A stretch of DNA of 21,520 nucleotides, from assembly GCA_910585525.1 (NCBI GenBank), contig CAJUFR010000037.1, positions 1-21,520 on the forward strand, read 5' to 3'. Both the position numbers and the translations under genes were made by a program. This DNA comes from an uncultured Angelakisella sp. Lineage in GTDB: Bacteria; Bacillota; Clostridia; Oscillospirales; Ruminococcaceae. Positions 13,976-20,567 of the stretch are shown here, one piece after another. The notes below the pieces were generated by a model, which was not told the DNA's origin, did not search any database, and worked only from the letters and a program-made list of their open reading frames with translations. How positions within the stretch are numbered: position 1 is the first letter of the stretch; the number at the start of each line of letters is the position of its first letter.

Positions 13976-14944
13976 ATGGGATACAAAATATACGCCCCCA
14001 AACCGATCGATGACGAATGTATGAAGCTGCTGGAGCAGAAGGGGTTTGAACTTATTGGCGTCTGGCAGGACAGCCCCGAGGATATGAAAAAATACATCGC
14101 CCAGTGTGACGCCGCCATCGCTCGGGTTCATTTCTTCCCCGACGAACTGCTGGCGCTGGGGAAAAATATGAAGCTGCTCCAGGTCCACGGGGTGGGCTAC
14201 CAGGACCATGTGGTCTGCGCCGACGCCGCCAAGCGGGGGATCTACGTGGCTTACTCCCCCTATGGCAACCACACCACCGTGGCGGAAGGGGCGGTAGGTC
14301 TTACCATCGCTATGACCAAGCACATCTGTGAATACGACCGGAAGGTTCGCACCCCGGAGGGCATCCGGGCCAAAATGGCCCTGGAACTGGAGGGTGCTAC
14401 CATCGGTCTGCTGGGATTGGGGAACATCGCCCGCAGCTATGCCCAGAAGATGCACTACGGCATGGACGCCAACATCATCGGCTACGACCCCTACATCGAC
14501 CCTGCCTTTGTCCCCTCCTACATACGGATGACCGACACCATGGAGGAGGTATTTGCCCAGGCGGATGTGGTGTCTCTCCACATCCCCGGGGAGACAGCCA
14601 ACCGGGGGATGATCGACCGGCACTTCTTTGGGCTGATGAAGCCCACCGCCTACTTCCTCAACACTGCCCGGGACATCCTGGTGAACAACGATGACCTGTA
14701 CCAGGCGCTGGAAAGCGGCAGCATCGCCGGGGCCGCCGCCGACGTGGATTACACCGAGTTCCCTGGTGGCCGGAAGCTGCTGGAACTGCCCAACTTCATC
14801 AATACCCCCCACGCCATGGCCTTTTCCTGGGGTTCCCTGCGCCGCTCCGGCATGAACTGTGTCCGGGAACTCTGCCGGGTTCTGCTGGAGGGGAAGGAGC
14901 CGAAATACTGGGTAAACCAGCAGGGCTTTGTTCCCAAGGCGTAA
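13976..14944 (+). CDS. D-2-hydroxyacid dehydrogenase (NAD-dependent)
   Basis: A 322-residue member of the D-isomer-specific 2-hydroxyacid dehydrogenase family. The Rossmann motif is GLLGLGNIA (144-152; the third Gly is Ala), and Asp171 (IIGYDPY) follows the second strand, which favours NAD over NADP. The catalytic Arg232 lies in LNTARDILVNNDDL, the acidic residue near 256-261 in ADVDYTEF, and the general acid His279 in INTPHAMAF. The usual ARG...VDE and TPHIAG segments are altered, so it is a divergent branch. It probably reduces a 2-oxoacid to the D-2-hydroxyacid and regenerates NAD+, the reductive arm matching the oxidative IOR-Ptb-Buk arm of the operon. Its ribosome site (AAAGGAGG) overlaps the ridA stop codon. 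A phosphoglycerate dehydrogenase role is less likely because there is no serine-biosynthesis context. Confidence 0.9.
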   Translation: MGYKIYAPKPIDDECMKLLEQKGFELIGVWQDSPEDMKKYIAQCDAAIARVHFFPDELLALGKNMKLLQVHGVGYQDHVVCADAAKRGIYVAYSPYGNHTTVAEGAVGLTIAMTKHICEYDRKVRTPEGIRAKMALELEGATIGLLGLGNIARSYAQKMHYGMDANIIGYDPYIDPAFVPSYIRMTDTMEEVFAQADVVSLHIPGETANRGMIDRHFFGLMKPTAYFLNTARDILVNNDDLYQALESGSIAGAAADVDYTEFPGGRKLLELPNFINTPHAMAFSWGSLRRSGMNCVRELCRVLLEGKEPKYWVNQQGFVPKA

Positions 14945-14979
14945 ACCCGGGATAATAAGGTGGAAAGGAGTGTTTTTCT

Positions 14980-15912
14980 ATGGTCTTGAAGGACTTTGCA
15001 CAGCTGGAGCAGGCCGCCCGCTCCTCGCCCCGGCGTAAAATGGCGGTGGCGGCCGCCCAGGACCCCCATACCCTGGCGGCGGTGCGGGACGCCGCTGCGG
15101 AAGGGCTGGTGGACTACCTGCTGGTGGGGGACCCCGGGGCGATCCGGGACGCCGCCAGAACAGTCGGCTTTGATCCCGCCGCGGACCGTATCCTTGCCGC
15201 ACCCGACGAGGATGCCGCCGCCAGGCGGGCGGTGGCCCTGGTACGGGAGGGAAAGGCCCAGCTGCTGATGAAGGGGAAACTCCCCACCGCCACCCTGCTG
15301 CGGCAGGTGGTGAACAAGGAGACCGGCATCGGCACCGGCCGGCTGATGTCCCACCTGGCCCTGTTCCAGATACCGGGACAACCCAAACTTATCGCCGTCA
15401 CCGACGGCGGCATGGTACCTGCCCCCGGCCTGGCGGAAAAGAAAGCCATTCTGGAAAACGCTGTGGCGTGCCTCCAGGGGCTTGGCATCCGGGAGCCCCG
15501 GGTAGCGGTCCTCTGTCCGGTGGAGATGGTGGACCCCAAACTCCCCTCCACCCTGGACGCTGGCGCCTTGGCGGAGATGAACCAAAGCGGGGCGCTCCCC
15601 GGCTGCGTGGTGGCGGGGCCAATCTCCATGGATCTTGCCATGAGCCAGGAGTCCGCCGCCCAAAAGGGGTTCCAAAGCCCGGTCACCGGGGAAGCCGACC
15701 TTCTCCTGGTCCCCGACCTTTGCTGCGGCAACATCCTGGGGAAGGCGTTTATCTACACCGCCGGGGCCATTATGGCCGGGTGTATCCTGGGGGCCCGGGT
15801 CCCCATCGTCCTCTGTTCCCGGGGCGCCACCGCCCAGGAGAAGCGGTATTCCATCGCCCTGGCGGCGCTGGCCGGTGCCCCACCCACCACTGAAAGGAAG
15901 GAAACAAGATGA
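14980..15912 (+). CDS. ptb: Phosphate butyryltransferase-like acyltransferase
   Basis: A 310-residue protein of the phosphate acetyl/butyryltransferase family. Signature blocks are 'LLMKGKLPTATLLRQVV' (95-111), GIGTGRLMSH (116-125), VTDGGMVPAPG (140-150) and the C-terminal LLLVPDLCCGNILGKAFIY (241-259). It would convert acyl-CoA plus phosphate to acyl phosphate plus CoA. A butyrate kinase-like gene closes the same operon and an oxoacid:ferredoxin oxidoreductase lies between them. The acyl group is thus more likely the product of that oxidoreductase (an arylacetyl or branched acyl group) than butyryl from crotonyl-CoA reduction, since no butyrate-synthesis genes are in view. The ATG has AAAGGAG 9 nt upstream; its stop overlaps the iorA start (ATGA, 15909-15912). 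Confidence 0.92.
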   Translation: MVLKDFAQLEQAARSSPRRKMAVAAAQDPHTLAAVRDAAAEGLVDYLLVGDPGAIRDAARTVGFDPAADRILAAPDEDAAARRAVALVREGKAQLLMKGKLPTATLLRQVVNKETGIGTGRLMSHLALFQIPGQPKLIAVTDGGMVPAPGLAEKKAILENAVACLQGLGIREPRVAVLCPVEMVDPKLPSTLDAGALAEMNQSGALPGCVVAGPISMDLAMSQESAAQKGFQSPVTGEADLLLVPDLCCGNILGKAFIYTAGAIMAGCILGARVPIVLCSRGATAQEKRYSIALAALAGAPPTTERKETR

Positions 15913-17693
15913 AACAACTCCTTACCGGCAATGAAGCCATCGCCCGGGGGGCCTGGGAGGCCGGGGTGCACTTTGCCTCCGCCTACCCCGGGACCCCCAG
16001 CACCGAGATACTGGAAGCCCTTTCCGCCTGCCCGGAACTCTACTCCGAATGGGCCCCCAACGAGAAGGTGGCCATGGAAGCCGCCATCGGGGCCTCCATG
16101 GCGGGTGCCCGGTCCATAGTGAGCATGAAGCACGTGGGGATGAACGTCGCCGCCGACCCCATGTTCACCTACGCCTACATGGGGGTGGGGGGCGGGATGG
16201 TTGCCGTCACCGCCGACGAGCCCGGCCAGCACTCCTCCCAAAACGAGCAGGACAACCGCAACTACGCCCGCTTTGCCAAGATCCCCCTGTTTGAGCCCGC
16301 CGACAGCCAGGAGTGCAAGGAAATGATCCAGGCGGCCTTCCGGCTCAGCGAGGAATTCGACACTATGGTGCTGGTCCGCCTGACTACCCGGGTCTGCCAC
16401 TCCAAAAGCATCGTGGAACTGGGGGAACGCCAGGAGGTCCCCATCCGCCCCTATGAAAAGAATATCCAAAAGTTCATGACCGTCCCGGAGATCAGCCGCA
16501 AACTCCGCCTTCGGGTGGAGGAACGGACCCGGCGGATGGCGGAGTTGTCCGAGGTCTCCCCCTTTAACCGGGCGGAGTACCTGCCGGGAAGCAAGGTGGG
16601 GGTGGTCGCCTCCGGTATGGCCTACTACTACGCCAAGGAGGCATTCCCGGAGGGCACCTCCTTCCTGAAGCTGGGCTTTACCTACCCGCTGCCCCAGGGG
16701 CTTATCCGGGAGTTCTGCTCCCGGATGGAGGAACTTTATGTGGTGGAGGAAAACGACCCCATTCTGGAAAACGCCATCCGGGCTATGGGCTTCGATCCCA
16801 AGGGATACCATTTCTTCCCCTTCTCCGGGGAGCAGACCCCCGACGTCCTCCGCAAGTCCCTCACCGGGGCCTCCTATCCCGCCATTCCCCATTCCCGGGA
16901 ACAGGTGGTCCCCCGGCCCCCGGCTCTCTGCGCCGGATGCCCCCATCGGGGTGTTTTCTACCAGCTGAGCCGCCGGAAGGGCATCATGATCGCCGGGGAT
17001 ATCGGCTGTTACACCCTGGGCTTTGCCGAGCCCTACCAGGCCATGGACTTTAACGTCTGCATGGGGGCCAGCATCAGCGCCGGCCACGGCGCCCAAAAGG
17101 TGTTCCAGATGCAGCCCGGCTGCGGCACCCGGGTGGTAAGCGTCATCGGGGATTCCACCTTCTTCCACACCGGCATCAACTCCCTGCTGGAGGTGGTCTA
17201 CAACCACTCCAACACCGTCACCATCATCCTGGACAACCGTATCACCGGTATGACCGGCCACCAGCAGAACCCCGGCACCGGCTACAACGCCATGGGACAG
17301 CAGGCCACCATCACCGACCTGGAGGCTTTGGTGCGGGCCTGCGGCATCCGGCAGCTGTGGAAGGTGGACCCTAACGACCTTGGGCAGGTCCAGGAGGCGC
17401 TGGACGCCGCCCTGGCCGTCACCGACGAGCCTTCGGTGATCATCACCCGGTGGCCCTGCGCCCTGAAGCGCTTTTCCGACGCCGACCGGGCCGAATTCCC
17501 CGACATGTTCCCCGGGGCGGAAGCGGTGGACCCCGGCCGCTGCATCGGCTGCCGTGTCTGCCTGGGCAGCGGCTGCCCCGCCCTTTCCTTTGACACCACC
17601 GCCAAAAAGGCGGTCATCGACCCGGCCCAGTGCCTGGGCTGCCATATCTGTGCCCAGATCTGTCCCAAGGGGGCCATTGGCAAAGCCCGGTAA
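15909..17693 (+). CDS. iorA: Indolepyruvate:ferredoxin oxidoreductase, alpha subunit
   Basis: A 594-residue protein with the IorA architecture. The N-terminal pyrimidine-binding domain opens with LLTGNEAIARGAWEAGV and AYPGTPSTEI (25-34). The C-terminal TPP domain has CAGCPHRG (341-348), GDIGCYTLG (363-371), the TPP motif GDS (414-416) through LDN (441-443), and GMTGHQQNPGTG (447-458). Two ferredoxin-type 4Fe-4S clusters follow: Cys545/548/551/556 and Cys575/578/581/585. With IorB it oxidatively decarboxylates 2-oxoacids, classically indole-, phenyl- and hydroxyphenylpyruvate, to acyl-CoA while reducing ferredoxin. Its start overlaps the ptb stop, tying acyl-CoA formation to acyl phosphate formation. 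Exact substrate preference cannot be read from sequence; aliphatic 2-oxoacids remain possible. Confidence 0.95.
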   Translation: MKQLLTGNEAIARGAWEAGVHFASAYPGTPSTEILEALSACPELYSEWAPNEKVAMEAAIGASMAGARSIVSMKHVGMNVAADPMFTYAYMGVGGGMVAVTADEPGQHSSQNEQDNRNYARFAKIPLFEPADSQECKEMIQAAFRLSEEFDTMVLVRLTTRVCHSKSIVELGERQEVPIRPYEKNIQKFMTVPEISRKLRLRVEERTRRMAELSEVSPFNRAEYLPGSKVGVVASGMAYYYAKEAFPEGTSFLKLGFTYPLPQGLIREFCSRMEELYVVEENDPILENAIRAMGFDPKGYHFFPFSGEQTPDVLRKSLTGASYPAIPHSREQVVPRPPALCAGCPHRGVFYQLSRRKGIMIAGDIGCYTLGFAEPYQAMDFNVCMGASISAGHGAQKVFQMQPGCGTRVVSVIGDSTFFHTGINSLLEVVYNHSNTVTIILDNRITGMTGHQQNPGTGYNAMGQQATITDLEALVRACGIRQLWKVDPNDLGQVQEALDAALAVTDEPSVIITRWPCALKRFSDADRAEFPDMFPGAEAVDPGRCIGCRVCLGSGCPALSFDTTAKKAVIDPAQCLGCHICAQICPKGAIGKAR

Positions 17694-17718
17694 CGACCTT
17701 TACAGGAGGAGAACGACT

Positions 17719-18297
17719 ATGGACCAGAAAACCAAAAGCATCCTGCTGGTGGGCGTGGGAGGACAGGGCACCATCCTGGCCAGCAAACTCCTTTCCAACG
17801 GCCTGATGCAGGCAGGATATGATGTAAAAATGAGCGAGATCCACGGCATGAGCCAGCGGGGCGGCTCGGTTTCCTCCCACATCCGCTACGGCGGACAGGT
17901 GTGGAGCCCCGTCATCGAGACCGGCTCCGCCGACCTGCTGGTGGCCTTTGAGCAGATGGAGGCCCTGCGGTGGCTGGACTACCTCAAGACCGGGGGGAAG
18001 GTGGTGGTGAACGACTACCAGATCCCATCCATCCCTGTCACCACCGGCAAAATGGCCTATCCCCAGGGGATACTGGAGGAACTGCGGCGGGTGGCGGATA
18101 CCCTGGTCATCGACGCCGCTGCCGAGGCCCGCCGTCTGGGCAACCCCCGGGTAATGAACGTCATCCTGCTGGGTGTCATCGTCCGGCAGATGGCGCTGGA
18201 GCACATCGACTGGGCCGGGATCATCCGGGAAAATGTAAAACCCGCCTTTGCGGAGTTGAACATCGCCGCCCTCGGGGCGGGGATGGAACTGCTTTAG
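17719..18297 (+). CDS. iorB: Indolepyruvate:ferredoxin oxidoreductase, beta subunit
   Basis: A 192-residue protein matching the gamma-domain type IorB subunit. It has VGVGGQGTILASKLL (11-25) and the family motif EIHGMSQRGGSVSSHIR (40-56). The region 'LLVAFEQMEALRW' and a C-terminal helical segment complete the fold. It partners IorA, encoded 25 nt upstream, and has no cofactor motifs of its own. The open frame continues upstream inside iorA, but the ATG at 17719 has AGGAGG 9 nt upstream and matches the family N-terminus. The next gene, buk, starts 14 nt downstream. Subunit size is normal and no key motif is missing. Confidence 0.95.
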   Translation: MDQKTKSILLVGVGGQGTILASKLLSNGLMQAGYDVKMSEIHGMSQRGGSVSSHIRYGGQVWSPVIETGSADLLVAFEQMEALRWLDYLKTGGKVVVNDYQIPSIPVTTGKMAYPQGILEELRRVADTLVIDAAAEARRLGNPRVMNVILLGVIVRQMALEHIDWAGIIRENVKPAFAELNIAALGAGMELL

Positions 18298-18311
18298 ACG
18301 GAGGGGGTCGC

Positions 18312-19388
18312 ATGGATACCAGAATACTTTGCATCAACCCCGGGGCCACCTCCACCAAGGTGGCGGTGTACCACAACGAGACCCCTTTGTTCAGCCGGAC
18401 CATCCGCCACGCCCCGGAGGAACTGGCCCCCTTCCCCACCGCCGCCAGCCAGCTGGAACTACGCTGCCGGATGGTGCGCCAGATACTGGAGGAGCAGGAG
18501 GTCGCCCCCGCCTCCCTTTCCGCCGTGGTGGGCCGCGGGGGGCTGCTCCCCCCGGTCCGGTCCGGGGCGTACCTGGTCAACGACGCCATGCTGCGGCGGC
18601 TGCGGGAAGCCCCTGTGGAGGACCACGCCTCCAACCTGGGGGCCCTGATCGCCCACAGCATCGCCAGCCCCGCGGGCATCCCCGCCTATATCTACGATTC
18701 GGTGGCGGTGGATGAGATGTGGCCGCTGGCCCGGCTCACTGGCTTCCCGGAATCCCCCCGCACCTGCCTCTGCCACACCCTCAACGCCCGGGCGGTGGCC
18801 CACCGGTCGGCGGCGGCCCACGGCAAACGCTACCAGGACATGACCTTCATCGTCGCACACCTGGGCAGCGGGTTCACCGTCAGCGTCCACCACAAGGGCC
18901 GGATGGTGGATATCACCGACAATGACGAAGGCCCCTTCGGCCCGGAATCCTGTGGACGCATCTCCACCCGGCGTCTGCTGAAGCTGGCCGCCTGTTACGA
19001 CATGGACCACCTGAAAAAGCGGGCCCGAGGCTCCGGCGGCCTGATGGGCCACCTGGGCACCTCCGACGCCCAGGTGGTGGAGCAGCGAGTATTGGCCGGT
19101 GATGACGTGGCACGCCTGGTATACGAAACCATGGCGTATCAGATTGCCAAGGCCATTGGGGAACTGGCCACCACCGTTTGCGGGCAGGTGGACGCCATCC
19201 TTCTCACCGGCGGGGTCGCCCGTTCCCAACTCCTCACCGGCTGGATCACCCAGCGGGTCTCCTTCCTGGCCCCGGTAGAACTCTGGCCTGGGGAGGACGA
19301 ACTGGAAGCCCTGGCCATGGGAGCCCGCCGGGTGCTGCTGGGGGAGGAATCCCCCCACATGTACCAGGACACAGAGATACCCGGTTGA
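18312..19388 (+). CDS. buk: Butyrate kinase-like carboxylate kinase
   Basis: A 358-residue ASKHA-fold kinase of the usual Buk length. Diagnostic blocks are CINPGATSTKVAVY (7-20), VVGRGGLLPPV (72-82), NARAVAHR (158-165), IVAHLGSGFTVSVHHKGRMVD (about 180-200), DEGPFGPESCG (205-215) and the nucleotide-binding ILLTGGVARS (296-305). It converts acyl phosphate plus ADP to the free acid plus ATP, ending the oxidative branch set up by IorAB and Ptb. Some usual Buk residues differ (for example HLGSG for HLGGG), compatible with a different acyl group. The frame opens far upstream inside iorB; the ATG at 18312 is chosen for its GGAGG site 7 nt upstream and the family N-terminus. It is the last gene of the operon, followed by a strong terminator. 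Confidence 0.93.
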   Translation: MDTRILCINPGATSTKVAVYHNETPLFSRTIRHAPEELAPFPTAASQLELRCRMVRQILEEQEVAPASLSAVVGRGGLLPPVRSGAYLVNDAMLRRLREAPVEDHASNLGALIAHSIASPAGIPAYIYDSVAVDEMWPLARLTGFPESPRTCLCHTLNARAVAHRSAAAHGKRYQDMTFIVAHLGSGFTVSVHHKGRMVDITDNDEGPFGPESCGRISTRRLLKLAACYDMDHLKKRARGSGGLMGHLGTSDAQVVEQRVLAGDDVARLVYETMAYQIAKAIGELATTVCGQVDAILLTGGVARSQLLTGWITQRVSFLAPVELWPGEDELEALAMGARRVLLGEESPHMYQDTEIPG

Positions 19389-19407
19389 TACTACCTCCTT
19401 TCTTGAT

Positions 19408-19457
19408 AAACACCCCGGGGCCACCGCTTGAGAGACGGTGGCCCCGGGGTGTTTTTT
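19408..19457 (+). terminator. Strong intrinsic terminator of the catabolic operon
   Basis: A 19-bp perfect stem (19408-19426 with 19436-19454, core CCCCGGGGCCACCG), a 9-nt loop and a T-run (19452-19457). It is the strongest terminator in the window and separates the operon from the AraC gene. Confidence 0.95.
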
Positions 19458-19478
19458 CCCGCTACTTTCCGGCAAGTC

Positions 19479-19507
19479 TTTGCATCCTTCCCCCCGTCTG
19501 CTATAAT
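19479..19507 (+). promoter_or_regulatory. Extended -10 promoter of the AraC-family gene
   Basis: A perfect TATAAT (19502-19507) is preceded by TG-C (19499-19501), an extended -10 element. TTTGCA (19479-19484) lies 17 nt upstream as a fair -35 box. The leader to the ATG at 19541 is about 27 nt. Confidence 0.75.
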
Positions 19508-19540
19508 AGATCCATCCCCATCCAAAGGAGGTGCCGCCCC

Positions 19541-20359
19541 ATGCCCCAGCGCCGGTACACCCCCCTCTCCTCCCTGCCGGGGGACGCCCCGCGGCTGGTC
19601 TATGTCTCCCGGGACCGGTACAGCAAGGACTGGAACTCCAGCCTGCATACCCACGGCTGCGCCGAGTTGTTCTTTATCACTGGCGGCCACGGGCGGTTCT
19701 GCACCCGGCGGGAGGAATTCCCGGTGGCCATCCACGACGCCGTCATCGTCAACGCCAACGTCCCCCACACCGAGGTGAGCCAGCTGGAAAGCCCCCTGGA
19801 GTATACCGTCCTGGGGGTGGACGGGCTGGAGACGCTGGCCGGGGCGGAGGGCTACACTATGCTCCACCTCCACACCGGGTGGGAGGAACTGATGGGCTGC
19901 CTGGAACTGATGCTCCGGGAGGCGGGGGAATCCCAGCCCGGGTACGAGCAGGTCTGCCGCAGCCTCCTGGACGTGGTGCTCATCCGGCTGGGCCGCCAGC
20001 GGGACGCCGCCCTCTCCGACGACGCCTCCGGCACCCGGGCCAGCCGGGAGTGCGCCCTGGTGCGGCGGTACATCGACGACCACTTTAAGGAGAACCTCAG
20101 CCTGGATCAGCTGGCGCAGCTGGCCCACCTGAACAAATACTACCTGGCCCACACCTTCCGGCGGGAGTTCGGCGTCTCCCCCATCCACTACCTCATCGCC
20201 CGCCGGGTGGAGGAGAGCCGCTTCCTCCTCCGGGAGACCGACCACACCCTCTCCCTCATCGCCCAGATATTGGGCTTTTCCTCCCTCAGCTACTTTTCCC
20301 AGTGCTTCCGCCGGGCGGAGGGCATCAGCCCCCTGGAATACCGGCGGCAGAACCGGTGA
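19541..20359 (+). CDS. AraC-family transcriptional regulator
   Basis: A 272-residue protein. The N-terminal half is a cupin-like sensor (HTHGCAELFFITGGHGRF at about 36-53, then VNANVPHTE). The C-terminal half (about 170-272) is the double helix-turn-helix DNA-binding domain, with 'LSLDQLAQLAHLNKYYLAHTFRREFGVSPIHYL' and the conserved end IAQILGFSSLSYFSQCFRR...SPLEYR. Such proteins typically respond to sugars and activate a nearby uptake locus. Here a carbohydrate ABC binding protein starts 208 nt downstream on the same strand, a likely target. The ATG has AAAGGAGG 9 nt upstream; the longer open frame upstream crosses the terminator and is not used. No terminator follows it, so some read-through into the ABC gene is possible. 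Confidence 0.92.
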   Translation: MPQRRYTPLSSLPGDAPRLVYVSRDRYSKDWNSSLHTHGCAELFFITGGHGRFCTRREEFPVAIHDAVIVNANVPHTEVSQLESPLEYTVLGVDGLETLAGAEGYTMLHLHTGWEELMGCLELMLREAGESQPGYEQVCRSLLDVVLIRLGRQRDAALSDDASGTRASRECALVRRYIDDHFKENLSLDQLAQLAHLNKYYLAHTFRREFGVSPIHYLIARRVEESRFLLRETDHTLSLIAQILGFSSLSYFSQCFRRAEGISPLEYRRQNR

Positions 20360-20467
20360 CGGCAGGCGGACTATCTATTTTACCCAGAACCTGCAAACAG
20401 CCCTCCAGAAAATTAGGCTGATTCGACCGAAAAAGCAATATTACTAAAAACTTCCGCAACAAAGGGA

Positions 20468-20496
20468 TTGCTTCCCGGCCCCAGACAAGTTATACT
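20468..20496 (+). promoter_or_regulatory. Promoter of the ABC transporter binding-protein gene
   Basis: TTGCTT (20468-20473) and TATACT (20491-20496) are spaced 17 nt apart, about 70 nt upstream of the ATG at 20568. The -35 is weak, which would suit activation by the neighbouring AraC protein. Confidence 0.6.
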
Positions 20497-20508
20497 TTGT
20501 CACAAGAG

Positions 20509-20524
20509 GGCTGGCTCGCCAGCC
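20509..20524. promoter_or_regulatory. Perfect inverted repeat GGCTGGC-TC-GCCAGCC (possible operator)
   Basis: A 16-nt near-continuous palindrome lies at the expected transcript start, 12 nt after the -10 box. No T-run follows it closely enough for a terminator. It could be a repressor site or a 5' hairpin that protects the message. Confidence 0.45.
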
Positions 20525-20567
20525 TTTGGAAAATTTTGTTTTCCCAAAACTGAATGGAGGTAACACC

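Noticed and set aside
12446..14812. 788-codon minus-strand open frame opposite the aminotransferase, ridA and dehydrogenase genes
   Set aside because: It spans three real genes antisense, lacks recognisable motifs, and the sense frames have ribosome sites and catalytic residues.
15753..17645. 630-codon minus-strand open frame opposite iorA
   Set aside because: Low-complexity Gly/His/Val-rich translation, typical of the antisense of GC-rich genes; iorA is unmistakable on the plus strand.
14980..19388. Classical butyrate-forming operon
   Set aside because: Ptb and Buk homologues are present but no thiolase, 3-hydroxybutyryl-CoA dehydrogenase, crotonase or butyryl-CoA dehydrogenase accompanies them. 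They flank IorAB instead.
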